This document shows positions 19,992 through 27,933 of a DNA stretch of 50,998 bases, in pieces. This DNA comes from Phycisphaerales bacterium. GTDB taxonomy: Bacteria; Planctomycetota; Phycisphaerae; UBA1845; Fen-1342. The position numbers were made by a program, and so were the translations under genes. The notes beneath the pieces are model-generated. The model had not been told where the DNA came from and ran no database searches. It saw only the letters and a list, made by a program, of their open reading frames with translations. Each line of letters opens with the position of its first letter. Position 1 is the first letter of the stretch. The stretch lies in NCBI GenBank assembly GCA_016795025.1, contig JAEUIR010000006.1, positions 1 to 50,998 on the forward strand. The letters are read 5' to 3'.

Positions 19992-20013
19992 CGATCAATG
20001 TTCAATTATCTAT

Positions 20014-20042
20014 TTGTCCTTATGGCCTAAACGGCAGATACT
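20014..20042 (+). promoter_or_regulatory. Candidate sigma-70 promoter of the hibernation-factor gene
   Basis: TTGTCC (20014-20019) and GATACT (20037-20042) are separated by 17 bases. A start near 20050 would give a leader of about 40 nt with AGGAG before the ATG at 20092. It is a match by eye only. Confidence 0.35.
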
Positions 20043-20091
20043 TTAGGTGCAATGCTGCGGTGTGCAGGAGCACGCCGCCCAGGAGAACGCC

Positions 20092-20427
20092 ATGAAAGTC
20101 ACGATTCAAAACCGGAATGTCGATCTTGGTGAGCAAACCAATGAGAGCATTCAACGCCGCTTTGACTATGCGTTGTCTCGCTTCGCCCCGCGATTGCGTG
20201 ACATTCGCGTTCGACTCACTGACCTGAACGCGGAGCGCGGCGGCATCGATAAGCAGTGCAGTGTCGAAGCGACGCTGACCCCGCGCGGAAGCATCGTCGT
20301 GGAAGTACGCGACAGCGACGTCGGCGCTGCCGTTTCGCGGGCGGCCGATCGCCTGGCGCGGCGTCTGACCGATGAGTTTGAGCGACGCCGGGACTTGCGG
20401 CGAGTCGATGAGACGCGAACCGGCTAA
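20092..20427 (+). CDS. HPF/RaiA-family ribosome-associated protein
   Basis: A 111-residue protein starting at the ATG at 20092, which has AGGAG 6 bases upstream. The sequence MKVTIQNRNVDLGEQTNE, then RRFDYALSRFAPRLRDIRVR and VEVRDSDVGAAVSRAADRLA, fits the S30AE/HPF fold of ribosome hibernation factors. The C-terminal helix ends in a basic stretch (RLTDEFERRRDLRR). Such proteins bind the 30S decoding region and silence idle ribosomes. This copy is short-form size and lacks a long dimerisation domain. It is followed after about 70 bases by htpX on the same strand. Confidence 0.78.
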   Translation: MKVTIQNRNVDLGEQTNESIQRRFDYALSRFAPRLRDIRVRLTDLNAERGGIDKQCSVEATLTPRGSIVVEVRDSDVGAAVSRAADRLARRLTDEFERRRDLRRVDETRTG

Positions 20428-20497
20428 CAGGCGCGATAGCGGAACTTCAACATACAATTTGATTGTGCGGCGAATTCGCCGCCGCAAAGGAGTGCGC

Positions 20498-21358
20498 ATG
20501 CGTTTCTGGAATAATACGAAGACCGCCCTGCTGCTGGGCGCGATGATGGGCCTGTGCATGTTCGTCGGCCATCTCATCGGCGGCCTGCAGGGCATGATGA
20601 TGGGGCTGCTGTTCGGCGGAATCGGCAACATCATCTCATTCTGGTTCTCCGACAAAATCGCGCTGAGCATGATGCAGGGGCAGGAAATCACGCGCGACGA
20701 CGTACCGTGGCTCTACGACATGATCCAGGATCTGTCGCAACGCGCAGGGCTGCCGATGCCGCGCGTCTACGTCTGCCCGCACGAAGCCCCAAACGCCTTC
20801 GCCACCGGCCGCAATCCGGCCAATTCCGCCGTCGCAATCACTGCGGGAATGCTGCGCGGGTTTTCGCAGCCGGAGATCGAGGGCGTGCTGGCTCACGAGA
20901 TCGGCCACATCAAGCACCGCGATGTGCTTATCAGCACGATCGCCGCCGTGATGGCCGGACTCATCAGCTACGCCGGCTACGCGCTGATGTTTTTCGGCGG
21001 CGGCAGCCGCGACAATCAGAACCCGCTCGGCGCGATCGGGGCGATCGTCGCGATGGTGCTCGCGCCGATCGGCGCGGCGATCATTCAGATGGCGATTTCG
21101 CGGCAGCGCGAGTATGCGGCCGATTCTTTCGCGGGCGAACTGGTCGGCGACCCGCGCAAACTGGCATATGCATTGCAGCGCTTGCAGCGCGGGAACGAGC
21201 GTACGCCGACCGACGTGAACCCATCGATGAATAGTCTGTTCATCATCGAGCCGCTGTCCGGCCAGCATTCGTTTACGTCGATCTTCGCCACGCACCCGCC
21301 GACCGAAAAGCGCATCGCGGCGTTAATGGAGCAGGCGCGCGTGATGGGCTTGGCGTAA
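20498..21358 (+). CDS. htpX: HtpX-type membrane zinc metalloprotease (M48)
   Basis: A 286-residue membrane protease, starting at MRFWNNTKTALLLG after AAAGGAG. Two membrane helices lie near residues 7-55. The zinc site LAHEIGHIKHRD has HEXXH, and the third ligand Glu is in REYAADSFAGEL. Two further hydrophobic helices lie between them (VLISTIAAVMAGLISYAGY and GAIVAMVLAPIGAAIIQMA). The C-terminus has the family string HPPTEKRIAAL. HtpX degrades misfolded membrane proteins under heat or envelope stress. Its neighbours (ribosome hibernation factor, zinc-ribbon protein, TerC/Alx) suggest a general stress neighbourhood. Confidence 0.94.
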   Translation: MRFWNNTKTALLLGAMMGLCMFVGHLIGGLQGMMMGLLFGGIGNIISFWFSDKIALSMMQGQEITRDDVPWLYDMIQDLSQRAGLPMPRVYVCPHEAPNAFATGRNPANSAVAITAGMLRGFSQPEIEGVLAHEIGHIKHRDVLISTIAAVMAGLISYAGYALMFFGGGSRDNQNPLGAIGAIVAMVLAPIGAAIIQMAISRQREYAADSFAGELVGDPRKLAYALQRLQRGNERTPTDVNPSMNSLFIIEPLSGQHSFTSIFATHPPTEKRIAALMEQARVMGLA

Positions 21359-21551
21359 GAAGCCTTGGCACACGATCGAAATAAGTGGATCCATCAACCA
21401 CGAACATGGCTCGCTCGTCACGACGTCAGGCGAGCGGGTCGGAACAGTCGTTAGCGCGCGCTACACCGTGACGATACGTAAAACGTAATCAAGCGACGAG
21501 AGTCAGGCCTCTAAAACATGCTCCGCATGGAGCGCAGGGAGATTGTCCGCC

Positions 21552-21845
21552 ATGAAATGTCCGACATGCAGCACCGAATTAAAAATCGCCGAGCGTCAGG
21601 GCGTCGAAATCGATCATTGCCCGCAATGTCGCGGAGTATGGCTCGATCGCGGCGAGCTTGACAAGATCATCGAACGATCGAATCGCGAAATCGGCCCGCG
21701 CGCTCAAATGAATGAGCCGTCGCCGCGATATGACGAGCCAGCGCGCAGACACGACGATGACGACGATGACCACGTTTCACACGACCAGCGCCACCCGCAC
21801 AAAAAACGCCGCTCTTGGCTCGGCGATCTGCTCGATTTTGATTGA
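21552..21845 (+). CDS. Small zinc-ribbon (zf-TFIIB type) protein
   Basis: A 97-residue soluble protein. Two CxxC knuckles, MKCPTCSTELKIAERQGVEI and DHCPQCRGVWLDRGELDKII, match the zf-TFIIB family of small bacterial zinc proteins. The C-terminal half is very polar, with a run of Asp and His (RHDDDDDDHVSHD) and a basic KKRRSWLGDLLDFD end. The ATG at 21552 follows GGGAG. The function of the family is unknown. It lies between htpX and terC on the same strand. Confidence 0.85.
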   Translation: MKCPTCSTELKIAERQGVEIDHCPQCRGVWLDRGELDKIIERSNREIGPRAQMNEPSPRYDEPARRHDDDDDDHVSHDQRHPHKKRRSWLGDLLDFD

Positions 21846-21905
21846 TTTTTGATCAATTCAACCCAAATACCTGAAATTCCAATCGCAATATCCGAGAGAT
21901 GATTC

Positions 21906-22910
21906 GTGGAACTTGAACTCGCAAAGCCGTGGACCTGGTGGCTGGGGTTTAATCTGTTCGTGCTGGCGATGCTGGCGCTCGATCTGGGCGTGTTTCACCG
22001 CAAAGCCCACGAGGTGCGCTTCAAGGAAGCTCTCACGTGGAGCGTGGTGTGGGTGGCACTGGCACTGCTGTTCAATTTCGGAATATTACAAGGTTGGTTC
22101 GGACCGTATCTTCCGGAAGAACGCTCGCTGCGGGCCAAGGAATTTCTGGTCGGCTACCTCGTCGAAAAATCGCTGAGCATCGACAACGTCTTCGTCTTTG
22201 CGATGGTATTCGCGTACTTTTCGGTTCCGGCAGCCTATCAACATCGCGTCCTGTTTTACGGCATTATCGGCGCGCTGCTGATGCGGGCGGTGTTCATCTT
22301 CGCGGGCAGTTGGCTGATCCAGCATTTCGAATGGGTCTTGTACTTCTTCGCCGCGTTCCTGGTCGTCACCGGAATCAAAATGATCTGGGCCAAGGGCAAG
22401 CAGATCGAACCCGACAAAAACCCGGTGATTCGTCTTGCGCGGCGGATGTTACCGATCACACCGGAATATCACGGCCAGTATTTCTTCAGACGGATCGACG
22501 GTCGGCTCGTGGCGACGCCGCTCTTTCTTGTTCTGCTGTTCATTGAAACCACCGACGTAATCTTCGCGATCGACTCAATCCCAGCCATCCTCATCATCAC
22601 GCAAGACACCTTCATTGTGTATACGTCGAACGTCTTTGCGATTCTGGGCCTGCGTGCGCTCTATTTCGCGCTCGCCGGCTTCATGAAAATGTTCCACATG
22701 CTTACCTACGGATTGGCCGGTGTGCTGGTGTTTATCGGCGGAAAGATGTTCTATCAGGCCGCGGTTAAGGCGCTCTGGCAGCTTGACCACGACGTGAAAG
22801 TTCCGATCGGTTTGTCGCTGGGCGTGATTGCCGCGATCATCGCCATGTCGGTAGTAGCCTCGCTGCTCTTCCCAGAGAAGAAGTCAACTCGCGGTGCCAC
22901 CCCGGCCTGA
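21906..22910 (+). CDS. TerC/Alx-family integral membrane protein
   Basis: A 334-residue protein with about nine membrane helices. Family signatures are LDLGVFHRKAHEV, EFLVGYLVEKSLSIDNVFVF and FIETTDVIFAIDSIPAI. The two Asp-containing motifs form the probable metal path. Members export Mn2+ (Alx/MntX-like) or are linked to tellurite resistance and metal loading of exported proteins. GTG at 21906 is the likely start, after GAGAG. The 60-base leader is too short for a yybP-ykoY manganese riboswitch and shows no such motif. Confidence 0.92.
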   Translation: MELELAKPWTWWLGFNLFVLAMLALDLGVFHRKAHEVRFKEALTWSVVWVALALLFNFGILQGWFGPYLPEERSLRAKEFLVGYLVEKSLSIDNVFVFAMVFAYFSVPAAYQHRVLFYGIIGALLMRAVFIFAGSWLIQHFEWVLYFFAAFLVVTGIKMIWAKGKQIEPDKNPVIRLARRMLPITPEYHGQYFFRRIDGRLVATPLFLVLLFIETTDVIFAIDSIPAILIITQDTFIVYTSNVFAILGLRALYFALAGFMKMFHMLTYGLAGVLVFIGGKMFYQAAVKALWQLDHDVKVPIGLSLGVIAAIIAMSVVASLLFPEKKSTRGATPA

Positions 22911-23006
22911 GCCTCGAATATCTACCGGTATGCAATAATACTCCGCGTTGTGATGCTTTTCGATCAACTGCCCCCGTGTCGTCACTTCGAGTTGTGCAAT
23001 GCGCAT
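22884..23006 (-). pseudogene. Relic fragment of a NodU-type carbamoyltransferase
   Basis: On the minus strand this stretch encodes LEVTTRGQLIEKHHNAEYY. The intact carbamoyltransferase next door has DLTARAQVIEKHHNAEYY at the matching place. At DNA level 17 consecutive bases (22936-22952) equal 23420-23436, and similarity continues for about 70 bases. Only about 25 codons are recognisable and no other part of the enzyme is present, so this is a truncated duplicate or the remnant of a diverged second copy. An ATG at 23006 opens a 40-codon frame but is unlikely to be a functional gene. Confidence 0.6.
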
Positions 23007-23007
23007 T

Positions 23008-23130
23008 TCAATCCGCGTCGGCGACCGCGGCGACAAAGCCATCGATGTCGAAGCTGTTGATCTCGCCGTCGACGCTCGCCTCGGCGCGGCTGCGGTCGCA
23101 GAAGACGTAGCGCGTGTTGTATTCGGGCGA
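23008..23130 (-). pseudogene. Relic of the C-terminus of a dockerin-tailed protein
   Basis: A minus-strand frame of 41 codons ending in TGA reads CDRSRAEASVDGEINSFDID followed by GFVAAVADAD. This aligns with the last dockerin-like repeat of the PQQ protein ([20 protein letters not shown]) and of the subtilase. The calcium loop is degraded: SVDG replaces NGDG. No upstream domain or start is visible, because the frame runs into an inverted-repeat element at 23131. It is most likely the surviving tail of a deleted surface-protein gene. Confidence 0.6.
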
Positions 23131-23189
23131 GTGGCATGCTTTCGCGCGGCAAGAAGCATGCTTAGGTACAGAACGCGAACGCATGCCAC
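23131..23189. repeat. Nested imperfect inverted repeat of unknown type
   Basis: Arms GTGGCATGCTTTCGCG (23131-23146) and CGCGAACGCATGCCAC (23174-23189) pair over 16 bp with one mismatch. A perfect 10-bp palindrome, AAGCATGCTT, sits inside at 23154-23163. It lies directly upstream of the dockerin relic and may mark a mobile or REP-like element involved in the deletion. No transposase is present. Confidence 0.55.
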
Positions 23190-23243
23190 GCCCGGCTGAA
23201 CAGCGGAGCTTGATAAACTCCGCGGCACGATCGTGCCGATCCG

Positions 23244-24956
23244 CTACGCTTTCTTATGCACCATGTATTGCCCAACGGCCAGATATTCCAGGCCGCTGTT
23301 GTTGAAAACGAACATCGCGTCTTCGGCGGACTTCACCACCGGGTAGCCATGCAGGTTGAATGACGTATTCAACAACACACCGCGGCCGGTCTGGGCCTCG
23401 AACATTTCCAAAATACGGTAATACTCCGCGTTGTGGTGCTTCTCGATCACTTGCGCCCGCGCGGTCAGGTCGGCGTTGTGCACAGCCGCAATCAAATCGC
23501 GGAAATTGTGCGGGAACGTGTCGAACGTCAGCATCATGTAGGGGCTGCGAAAATTCTTGGGATTTTGGAAGTACTGCTGCACGCGCTCCCGTCGCACGAC
23601 CGGCGCGAACGGCATCCAGAAGTCGCGCTTCTTCACCATGCGGTTGATGACGCGAACGACATCCTGATCCTTCGGATCCGCCAGAATCGACCGATTACCC
23701 AGCGCCCGCGCCCCGAACTCCATGCGCCCCTTGCAGCGCGCGACCGGATGACCCGACGTCAGACATTTCACGACTTCCGCCTCGATGTCGTCGTAGCGCT
23801 TGAATTCATGCCCGCTGGCCTTCACGACCTGCGCCGTCTCCTCCTCCAGCGTATCAGGTCCGAGGAACACGCCTTCGAGTGGAGCAATGCGATCCGCCGC
23901 GCCCGGGCCGCCCACCTGCGCGTAACCGTACATGGCCATACCCATCGCCATGCTCTCGTCGCCGCAGCTTGGCGGAATGCCGAGGTATTCGCACTCCGGC
24001 AACTCCATGATCCGCTTGTTGGCTTTCACGTTCATGAACGCGCCGCCGGCGCACACCACTTTGCGGATGCCGGTTTTCTGAATGGCCGCGCTGACGAGCT
24101 TGATGACCATTTCCTCAAACCAAAGCTGCATTCCCGCGCAAACGTTGTCAAAGCGCATGCCCGTGATCATATTGCGGATGCGGCGCGGATACAGAAAGCT
24201 CAGCTCCGGCGTTTTTACGCGGAAGCGCAGCTCTTCTTCATCGACGTCAATCAGCGCGCGATAGGCGTTCGCCGCTTCCTCGGCGTACTTCGGAGAGGCG
24301 TACGGCGCCATGCCCATCAGCTTGTACTCGTGCTCCAGCGGAACAAAACCCATCTGGCCGGTGGTTTGCGCATAGACCGACGCCGGCGAATGACCGATCG
24401 GCGTGCTGGCGATCTGCGTCAGCTTGCCTTTTTCGCCGATCCACACCGTCGAGCATTCCATGTCGCCGGAGCCGTCCATCGTGATGACCACGTGCGGACT
24501 ATGTGGATCGCTGCGCATGCAGAAATATGCGGTGGCCGCGTGGCCGAGATGGTGCACATAGCGCTGCACCTGTTCCGGCTGAAAGCCGGCGTTGGTGGCG
24601 GCGGCCTGCCTCTCGGGCCAACCCATGTTTTCGAGCAGCGAATAGGCCGGATACCACACGAACAGGCGGCGAGCCATTCCGGACATCGTGACTTCGCGCT
24701 GCGCTGCGCCAAGCTGGTCGGTGCTCTGATAAACCGAAGGCGTGCGACGCATGGTCACGAGCGCGAGGTGCGCGACCTGGCTGGGCTGAATGCCGGCGTG
24801 CTGAAGACACGCCTGAATGGCGCGGGTCGGAAACCCGTAGTAATTCTTCTTGCCGCACAGGCGCTCTTCCTGAACAGCGTAGAGCAACTCGCCATCGCGA
24901 ACGATCGCGGCGGCGGCGTTGTGACCATCATGTACTCCGACGACATATTGCGGCAT
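23244..24956 (-). CDS. NodU/CmcH-family carbamoyltransferase
   Basis: A 570-residue enzyme. The N-terminal Kae1-like domain starts VVGVHDGHNAAAAIVRDGEL and contains the metal motif YVHHLGHAATAYF and the ATP-site string DGSGDMECSTVW. VVCAGGAFMNVKANKR and GRMEFGARALGNRSILADP belong to the conserved core, and NAEYYRILEMFEAQTGRGVL begins the C-terminal domain. Members transfer carbamoyl from carbamoyl phosphate to sugar hydroxyls in Nod factors, antibiotics or polysaccharides. With the asparagine-synthase-like and glycosyltransferase genes further right, a role in surface glycan decoration is plausible. A degenerate second fragment lies just downstream. Confidence 0.93.
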   Translation of the reverse strand: MPQYVVGVHDGHNAAAAIVRDGELLYAVQEERLCGKKNYYGFPTRAIQACLQHAGIQPSQVAHLALVTMRRTPSVYQSTDQLGAAQREVTMSGMARRLFVWYPAYSLLENMGWPERQAAATNAGFQPEQVQRYVHHLGHAATAYFCMRSDPHSPHVVITMDGSGDMECSTVWIGEKGKLTQIASTPIGHSPASVYAQTTGQMGFVPLEHEYKLMGMAPYASPKYAEEAANAYRALIDVDEEELRFRVKTPELSFLYPRRIRNMITGMRFDNVCAGMQLWFEEMVIKLVSAAIQKTGIRKVVCAGGAFMNVKANKRIMELPECEYLGIPPSCGDESMAMGMAMYGYAQVGGPGAADRIAPLEGVFLGPDTLEEETAQVVKASGHEFKRYDDIEAEVVKCLTSGHPVARCKGRMEFGARALGNRSILADPKDQDVVRVINRMVKKRDFWMPFAPVVRRERVQQYFQNPKNFRSPYMMLTFDTFPHNFRDLIAAVHNADLTARAQVIEKHHNAEYYRILEMFEAQTGRGVLLNTSFNLHGYPVVKSAEDAMFVFNNSGLEYLAVGQYMVHKKA

Positions 24957-25345
24957 CGCTCAGCATCCCGTGCAATTCTTGCGGTTGTTCGTATACGACT
25001 CGCCGCCGCGCAGCGCAGAGAATTCACGCGTTTCGCCAAGATCGGCCAGCGGCGGGGCCAGATAGGATATCGGCAAATCGCCGCATGTGGCGACCGGCGG
25101 CGGATGGATGCAGAAAATGGACCCGCGAATCCTGCGCTGGCGGAGCAGCGAAGGTTTTCGAACCTGAGACGGACTGTCGCGCAAAGCGGGCGTTAGGCCT
25201 TTGTCAGATTTTGTCGCTCTTCTCCGTGCGAACGCGCTGGATTGCTGAGTGTAAGCCTCCCAGGGGACACTGTGCTTCGAAGCGCCCGCCCCCTTACGGT
25301 CGCGGTGGGGTCTCAAACAGCCGCATCTCTGTTTTTCAGGCGCTG
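24957..25345. other. Intergenic region with a repeat and a doubtful minus-strand frame
   Basis: About 390 bases lie between hflX and the carbamoyltransferase gene, both on the minus strand. The stretch holds dispersed repeat B at 25274-25305. A minus-strand frame ends 3 bases before the carbamoyltransferase ATG and would end ESYTNNRKNCTGC. It has no good start codon or ribosome site, so it is left uncalled. It might be the tail of a decayed gene. Confidence 0.4.
25274..25305. repeat. Dispersed intergenic hairpin repeat B, copy 2
   Basis: This element matches the one at 12664-12695 at 30 of 32 bases (GCTTCGAAGCGCCCG ... CTTACGGTCGCGG). One of the two differences weakens the 7-bp stem (GCGCCCG against CGGTCGC). 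As in copy 1, AGGCGCT-N-TTAG follows on the right. Confidence 0.65.
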
Positions 25346-26680
25346 TTAGTCGATCCGCCGCACGTCCGCCGCGAAACTATGCAGATGCTCCAATGCCCGC
25401 GGCGCGATCTTGATTTCCGTGATCGCGCGATTCTCCTCATAGCGCCGCTCCAGGATCGTCGCGTAGCGCTCCAGAAAATTGAACGCCCGCCCGTCGGCTA
25501 CTGGAATCGAAAGCGTCATGTACTCCTGCTCGCCCAGCAACCGATCATCCACGGCCGCCGCTAATTCCCTCAGCCCCGTTCGAGTTTTTGCTGAAATCGG
25601 CAGCGCGTCCACAAACTGCTGGCGCAACACGGCAAAGGCCGCGTCGTCTCGAATCCGATCGATCTTATTCAGGAGCAGCAGCGCCGGCCGCTCCCCCGCG
25701 CCGAGTTCGCGAAGCACATCATGAACGATCCGAATCTGATCGGCCGCGTCGGGAGAACTGGCATCGACCACGTGCAGCAGCAGATCCGCGTGTATCGCCT
25801 CTTCGAGCGTGGCGCGAAATGACGCCACGAGATGGTGCGGCAGGTCGCGGATGAAGCCAACCGTGTCGGACAGGAGAACATGCCGCCCCTCGCCCAGCGA
25901 CCAACGGCGCGTGAGCGTATCGAGCGTGGCAAAGAGCATGTCTTCGACTCGGGCGTCCGCACCGGTCAGCGCGTTCATCAGCGTGCTTTTGCCGGCGTTT
26001 GTGTAGCCGACCAGCGAGACCATGAAATGCTCACCGCGTGCCCGCACCTCACGCACCTTGCGGCGATCGATCTCGGCGAGCTTTTCCTTCAATATGCCGA
26101 TGCGGCGTTTCACGATGCGGCGATCGATTTCGATCTGCCGCTCGCCGGGGCCGCGCGTGCCGATGCCGCCAACCGCGCCGACGCCCGTCCCGCCGCCCGC
26201 CCCAGCGATCCGCTCCAGGTGCGTCCACATGCCGCGCAACCTCGGCGCGGTGTATTCAAGCTGAGCAAGCTCGACCTGCAAGCGGGCCTCGTGCGTCCTC
26301 GCGCGGGACGCGAAAATATCCAGGATCAACTCGCTGCGATCGAGCACCTTTCGTCCGGTGGCTTTTTCAATCACGCGAATCTGCGATGGCGACAGATCAT
26401 TGTCGAACAACACCACGTTCGCTTCAGACGCGTCCGCGCGCTGCCGAATCTCCTCCAGTTTGCCGCGGCCCACGCACGACGCCGCGTCATAGGACTGCCG
26501 GCGTTGAACGACCCGATCCACCGCGTCAGCGCCTGCGGCGCGCGCCAATTCGGCCAGCTCATCCAACGGGTCGTCGATCAGCGGCCGACCGTCGAGCAAC
26601 ACGCCGACCAGCACGGCCCGCTCGCGTCCGACGCCGTGCCGCTCGCGCACCGAATCTGATGTCCAGGTATTTCGTTTCAT
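25346..26680 (-). CDS. hflX: GTPase HflX
   Basis: A GTPase of about 444 residues from the ATG at 26680; the frame stays open to 26746 but the extension looks non-coding. The N-terminal HflX domain has [33 protein letters not shown] and [20 protein letters not shown]. The G domain shows [26 protein letters not shown] and NKID. HflX binds 50S and 70S ribosomes and splits or rescues stalled ribosomes under stress. The C-terminal domain is complete. No hfq or hflKC gene is nearby. Confidence 0.95.
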   Translation of the reverse strand: MKRNTWTSDSVRERHGVGRERAVLVGVLLDGRPLIDDPLDELAELARAAGADAVDRVVQRRQSYDAASCVGRGKLEEIRQRADASEANVVLFDNDLSPSQIRVIEKATGRKVLDRSELILDIFASRARTHEARLQVELAQLEYTAPRLRGMWTHLERIAGAGGGTGVGAVGGIGTRGPGERQIEIDRRIVKRRIGILKEKLAEIDRRKVREVRARGEHFMVSLVGYTNAGKSTLMNALTGADARVEDMLFATLDTLTRRWSLGEGRHVLLSDTVGFIRDLPHHLVASFRATLEEAIHADLLLHVVDASSPDAADQIRIVHDVLRELGAGERPALLLLNKIDRIRDDAAFAVLRQQFVDALPISAKTRTGLRELAAAVDDRLLGEQEYMTLSIPVADGRAFNFLERYATILERRYEENRAITEIKIAPRALEHLHSFAADVRRID

Positions 26681-26801
26681 TCGAGACAATTGTAGCGTCA
26701 GCGCCTGCACAGACGATGCCGACAATCGCAAGGCTGTTCGCGACATCTTGCTTCGTCGCCTCTCGCTACTGAGCGATGAATTTTCGCATTATCATCCCTT
26801 C

Positions 26802-27263
26802 ATGAATCCATTCACGCGCCAAAACCTGGAAAACTGGGCAGCGGATTACGCCAATTCCGATCGCATACGCCGCTTTTCGCCTGCCACACGAGAATTCGCC
26901 GCAGCGCTGCTAACGGAATTTGTCGTCGCGGCCTGCGCGAAACGCGCGGTCGAGCCGGACGATCTACAGGATGCGGATGTGAAGCAGGCGCTGCTTTCCA
27001 ACGTGGCACGAATGCAGCTTCCCGCATCGGCCCGCGCGGAAGCCCCGGCGCTGTGCGCGGACTTTCTCGCGGCGCTGGAGGAAGAAGGCCGGCTCGCGAA
27101 TGGCCGAGTGCTGGGCGCATTTGTCCGCGCACTCGGACCGGCGTTCGAAGAAGCATCCGGCGGGAAACAAAAACCCATCACCAATCCGGGAAGCAAACTC
27201 GGCCGAAACGACCCTTGCCCGTGCGGCAGCGGCCAGAAGTTCAAGAAATGCTGCATGAAGTGA
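26802..27263 (+). CDS. SEC-C motif protein
   Basis: A 153-residue soluble protein starting at [13 protein letters not shown]. The body is helical ([20 protein letters not shown]). The last 23 residues are a SEC-C zinc motif, [20 protein letters not shown], as at the SecA C-terminus. Such motifs bind zinc and often mediate contact with SecB or ribosomes. The N-terminal part was not recognised. It is divergent from hflX with about 120 bases between and converges with the fliN-like gene. Confidence 0.8.
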   Translation: MNPFTRQNLENWAADYANSDRIRRFSPATREFAAALLTEFVVAACAKRAVEPDDLQDADVKQALLSNVARMQLPASARAEAPALCADFLAALEEEGRLANGRVLGAFVRALGPAFEEASGGKQKPITNPGSKLGRNDPCPCGSGQKFKKCCMK

Positions 27264-27445
27264 GAGAATGCACGGGGAACTATGAACGATGAACCACGGA
27301 CCCAATCGGCTTAGCGCGGAATATTAACCGTTTCAGCATCACGCAAAGCGCTGGAGCCGCCCCCATCGCCATGCCGATGAGCTTCTTCTGGCTCACGTCG
27401 CGTCGGTTGTTCCGGGTTTGCTTTTTTCGTTCTGCATTCTGGATT

Positions 27446-27877
27446 TCACACGCCCCCTCCCATTGCGCGCACACGGTCTGCCGGCGTGTCGATGGCGGTG
27501 ATTCGTAATCCGAAGCGTTCCACAACCTTCACCGCTTCGCCCCCGCCGAACACGCGATTGTTACACATCAGCGAAAGAGGCGCGTCGACCGATTCTTCGA
27601 ATTTGATCAGTGTGCCGCACGAAATGCGCCGAATCTCCGCGATCGACATCGTCCGCTTCGCCAACCGCGCGATCACCGGAATCCGAAGCCGCAGGATTCT
27701 CGCGATATCCGGCTGGGCCGAGCCACCAAGCGCCACCGTCGCGGACGGCGCGCGGGGCGGTGCGGCCGTTGGTTTCTTCGGCGCTCCCGGTCGAGCGGGA
27801 GCGCTCGCGCCGGCTGATGGTTCATTGCCCTTCGCCGCGGCCAGCAATGCGTTGATTTCTTCCTGATCGATCAGCAT
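27446..27877 (-). CDS. FliN/FliM-type flagellar switch protein, isolated gene
   Basis: A protein of about 143 residues from the ATG at 27877. It opens with MLIDQEEINALLAAAKG, the FliM/FliN-type N-terminus, followed by a Pro/Ala-rich linker. A SpoA/FliN C-terminal domain follows (LRIPVIARLAKRTMSIAEIR, then LIKFEESVDAPLSLMCNN and FGLRITAI). FliN forms the C-ring that switches flagellar rotation. No other flagellar gene is nearby; it follows the asparagine-synthase-like gene by 57 bases on the same strand. The open frame extends upstream to 27988 and overlaps that gene, but the FliN-like start is preferred. Confidence 0.82.
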   Translation of the reverse strand: MLIDQEEINALLAAAKGNEPSAGASAPARPGAPKKPTAAPPRAPSATVALGGSAQPDIARILRLRIPVIARLAKRTMSIAEIRRISCGTLIKFEESVDAPLSLMCNNRVFGGGEAVKVVERFGLRITAIDTPADRVRAMGGGV

Positions 27878-27933
27878 GTTGCCCGTGTTCACTCCGTTCG
27901 CTGTACGCTCTATCGGCCGGTCCGCGCCATGCG

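Noticed and set aside
21846-21905. yybP-ykoY manganese riboswitch before the TerC/Alx gene
   Set aside because: The leader is only 60 bases and lacks the conserved loops.
23433-25196. Long plus-strand open frame of 587 codons
   Set aside because: It is antisense to the well-supported carbamoyltransferase and lacks any family motif.
27280-27525. 81-codon minus-strand frame with a Tat-like NRRDVSQKKLIGMAMG
   Set aside because: It overlaps the fliN-like gene and stops soon after the hydrophobic stretch, with no mature protein.
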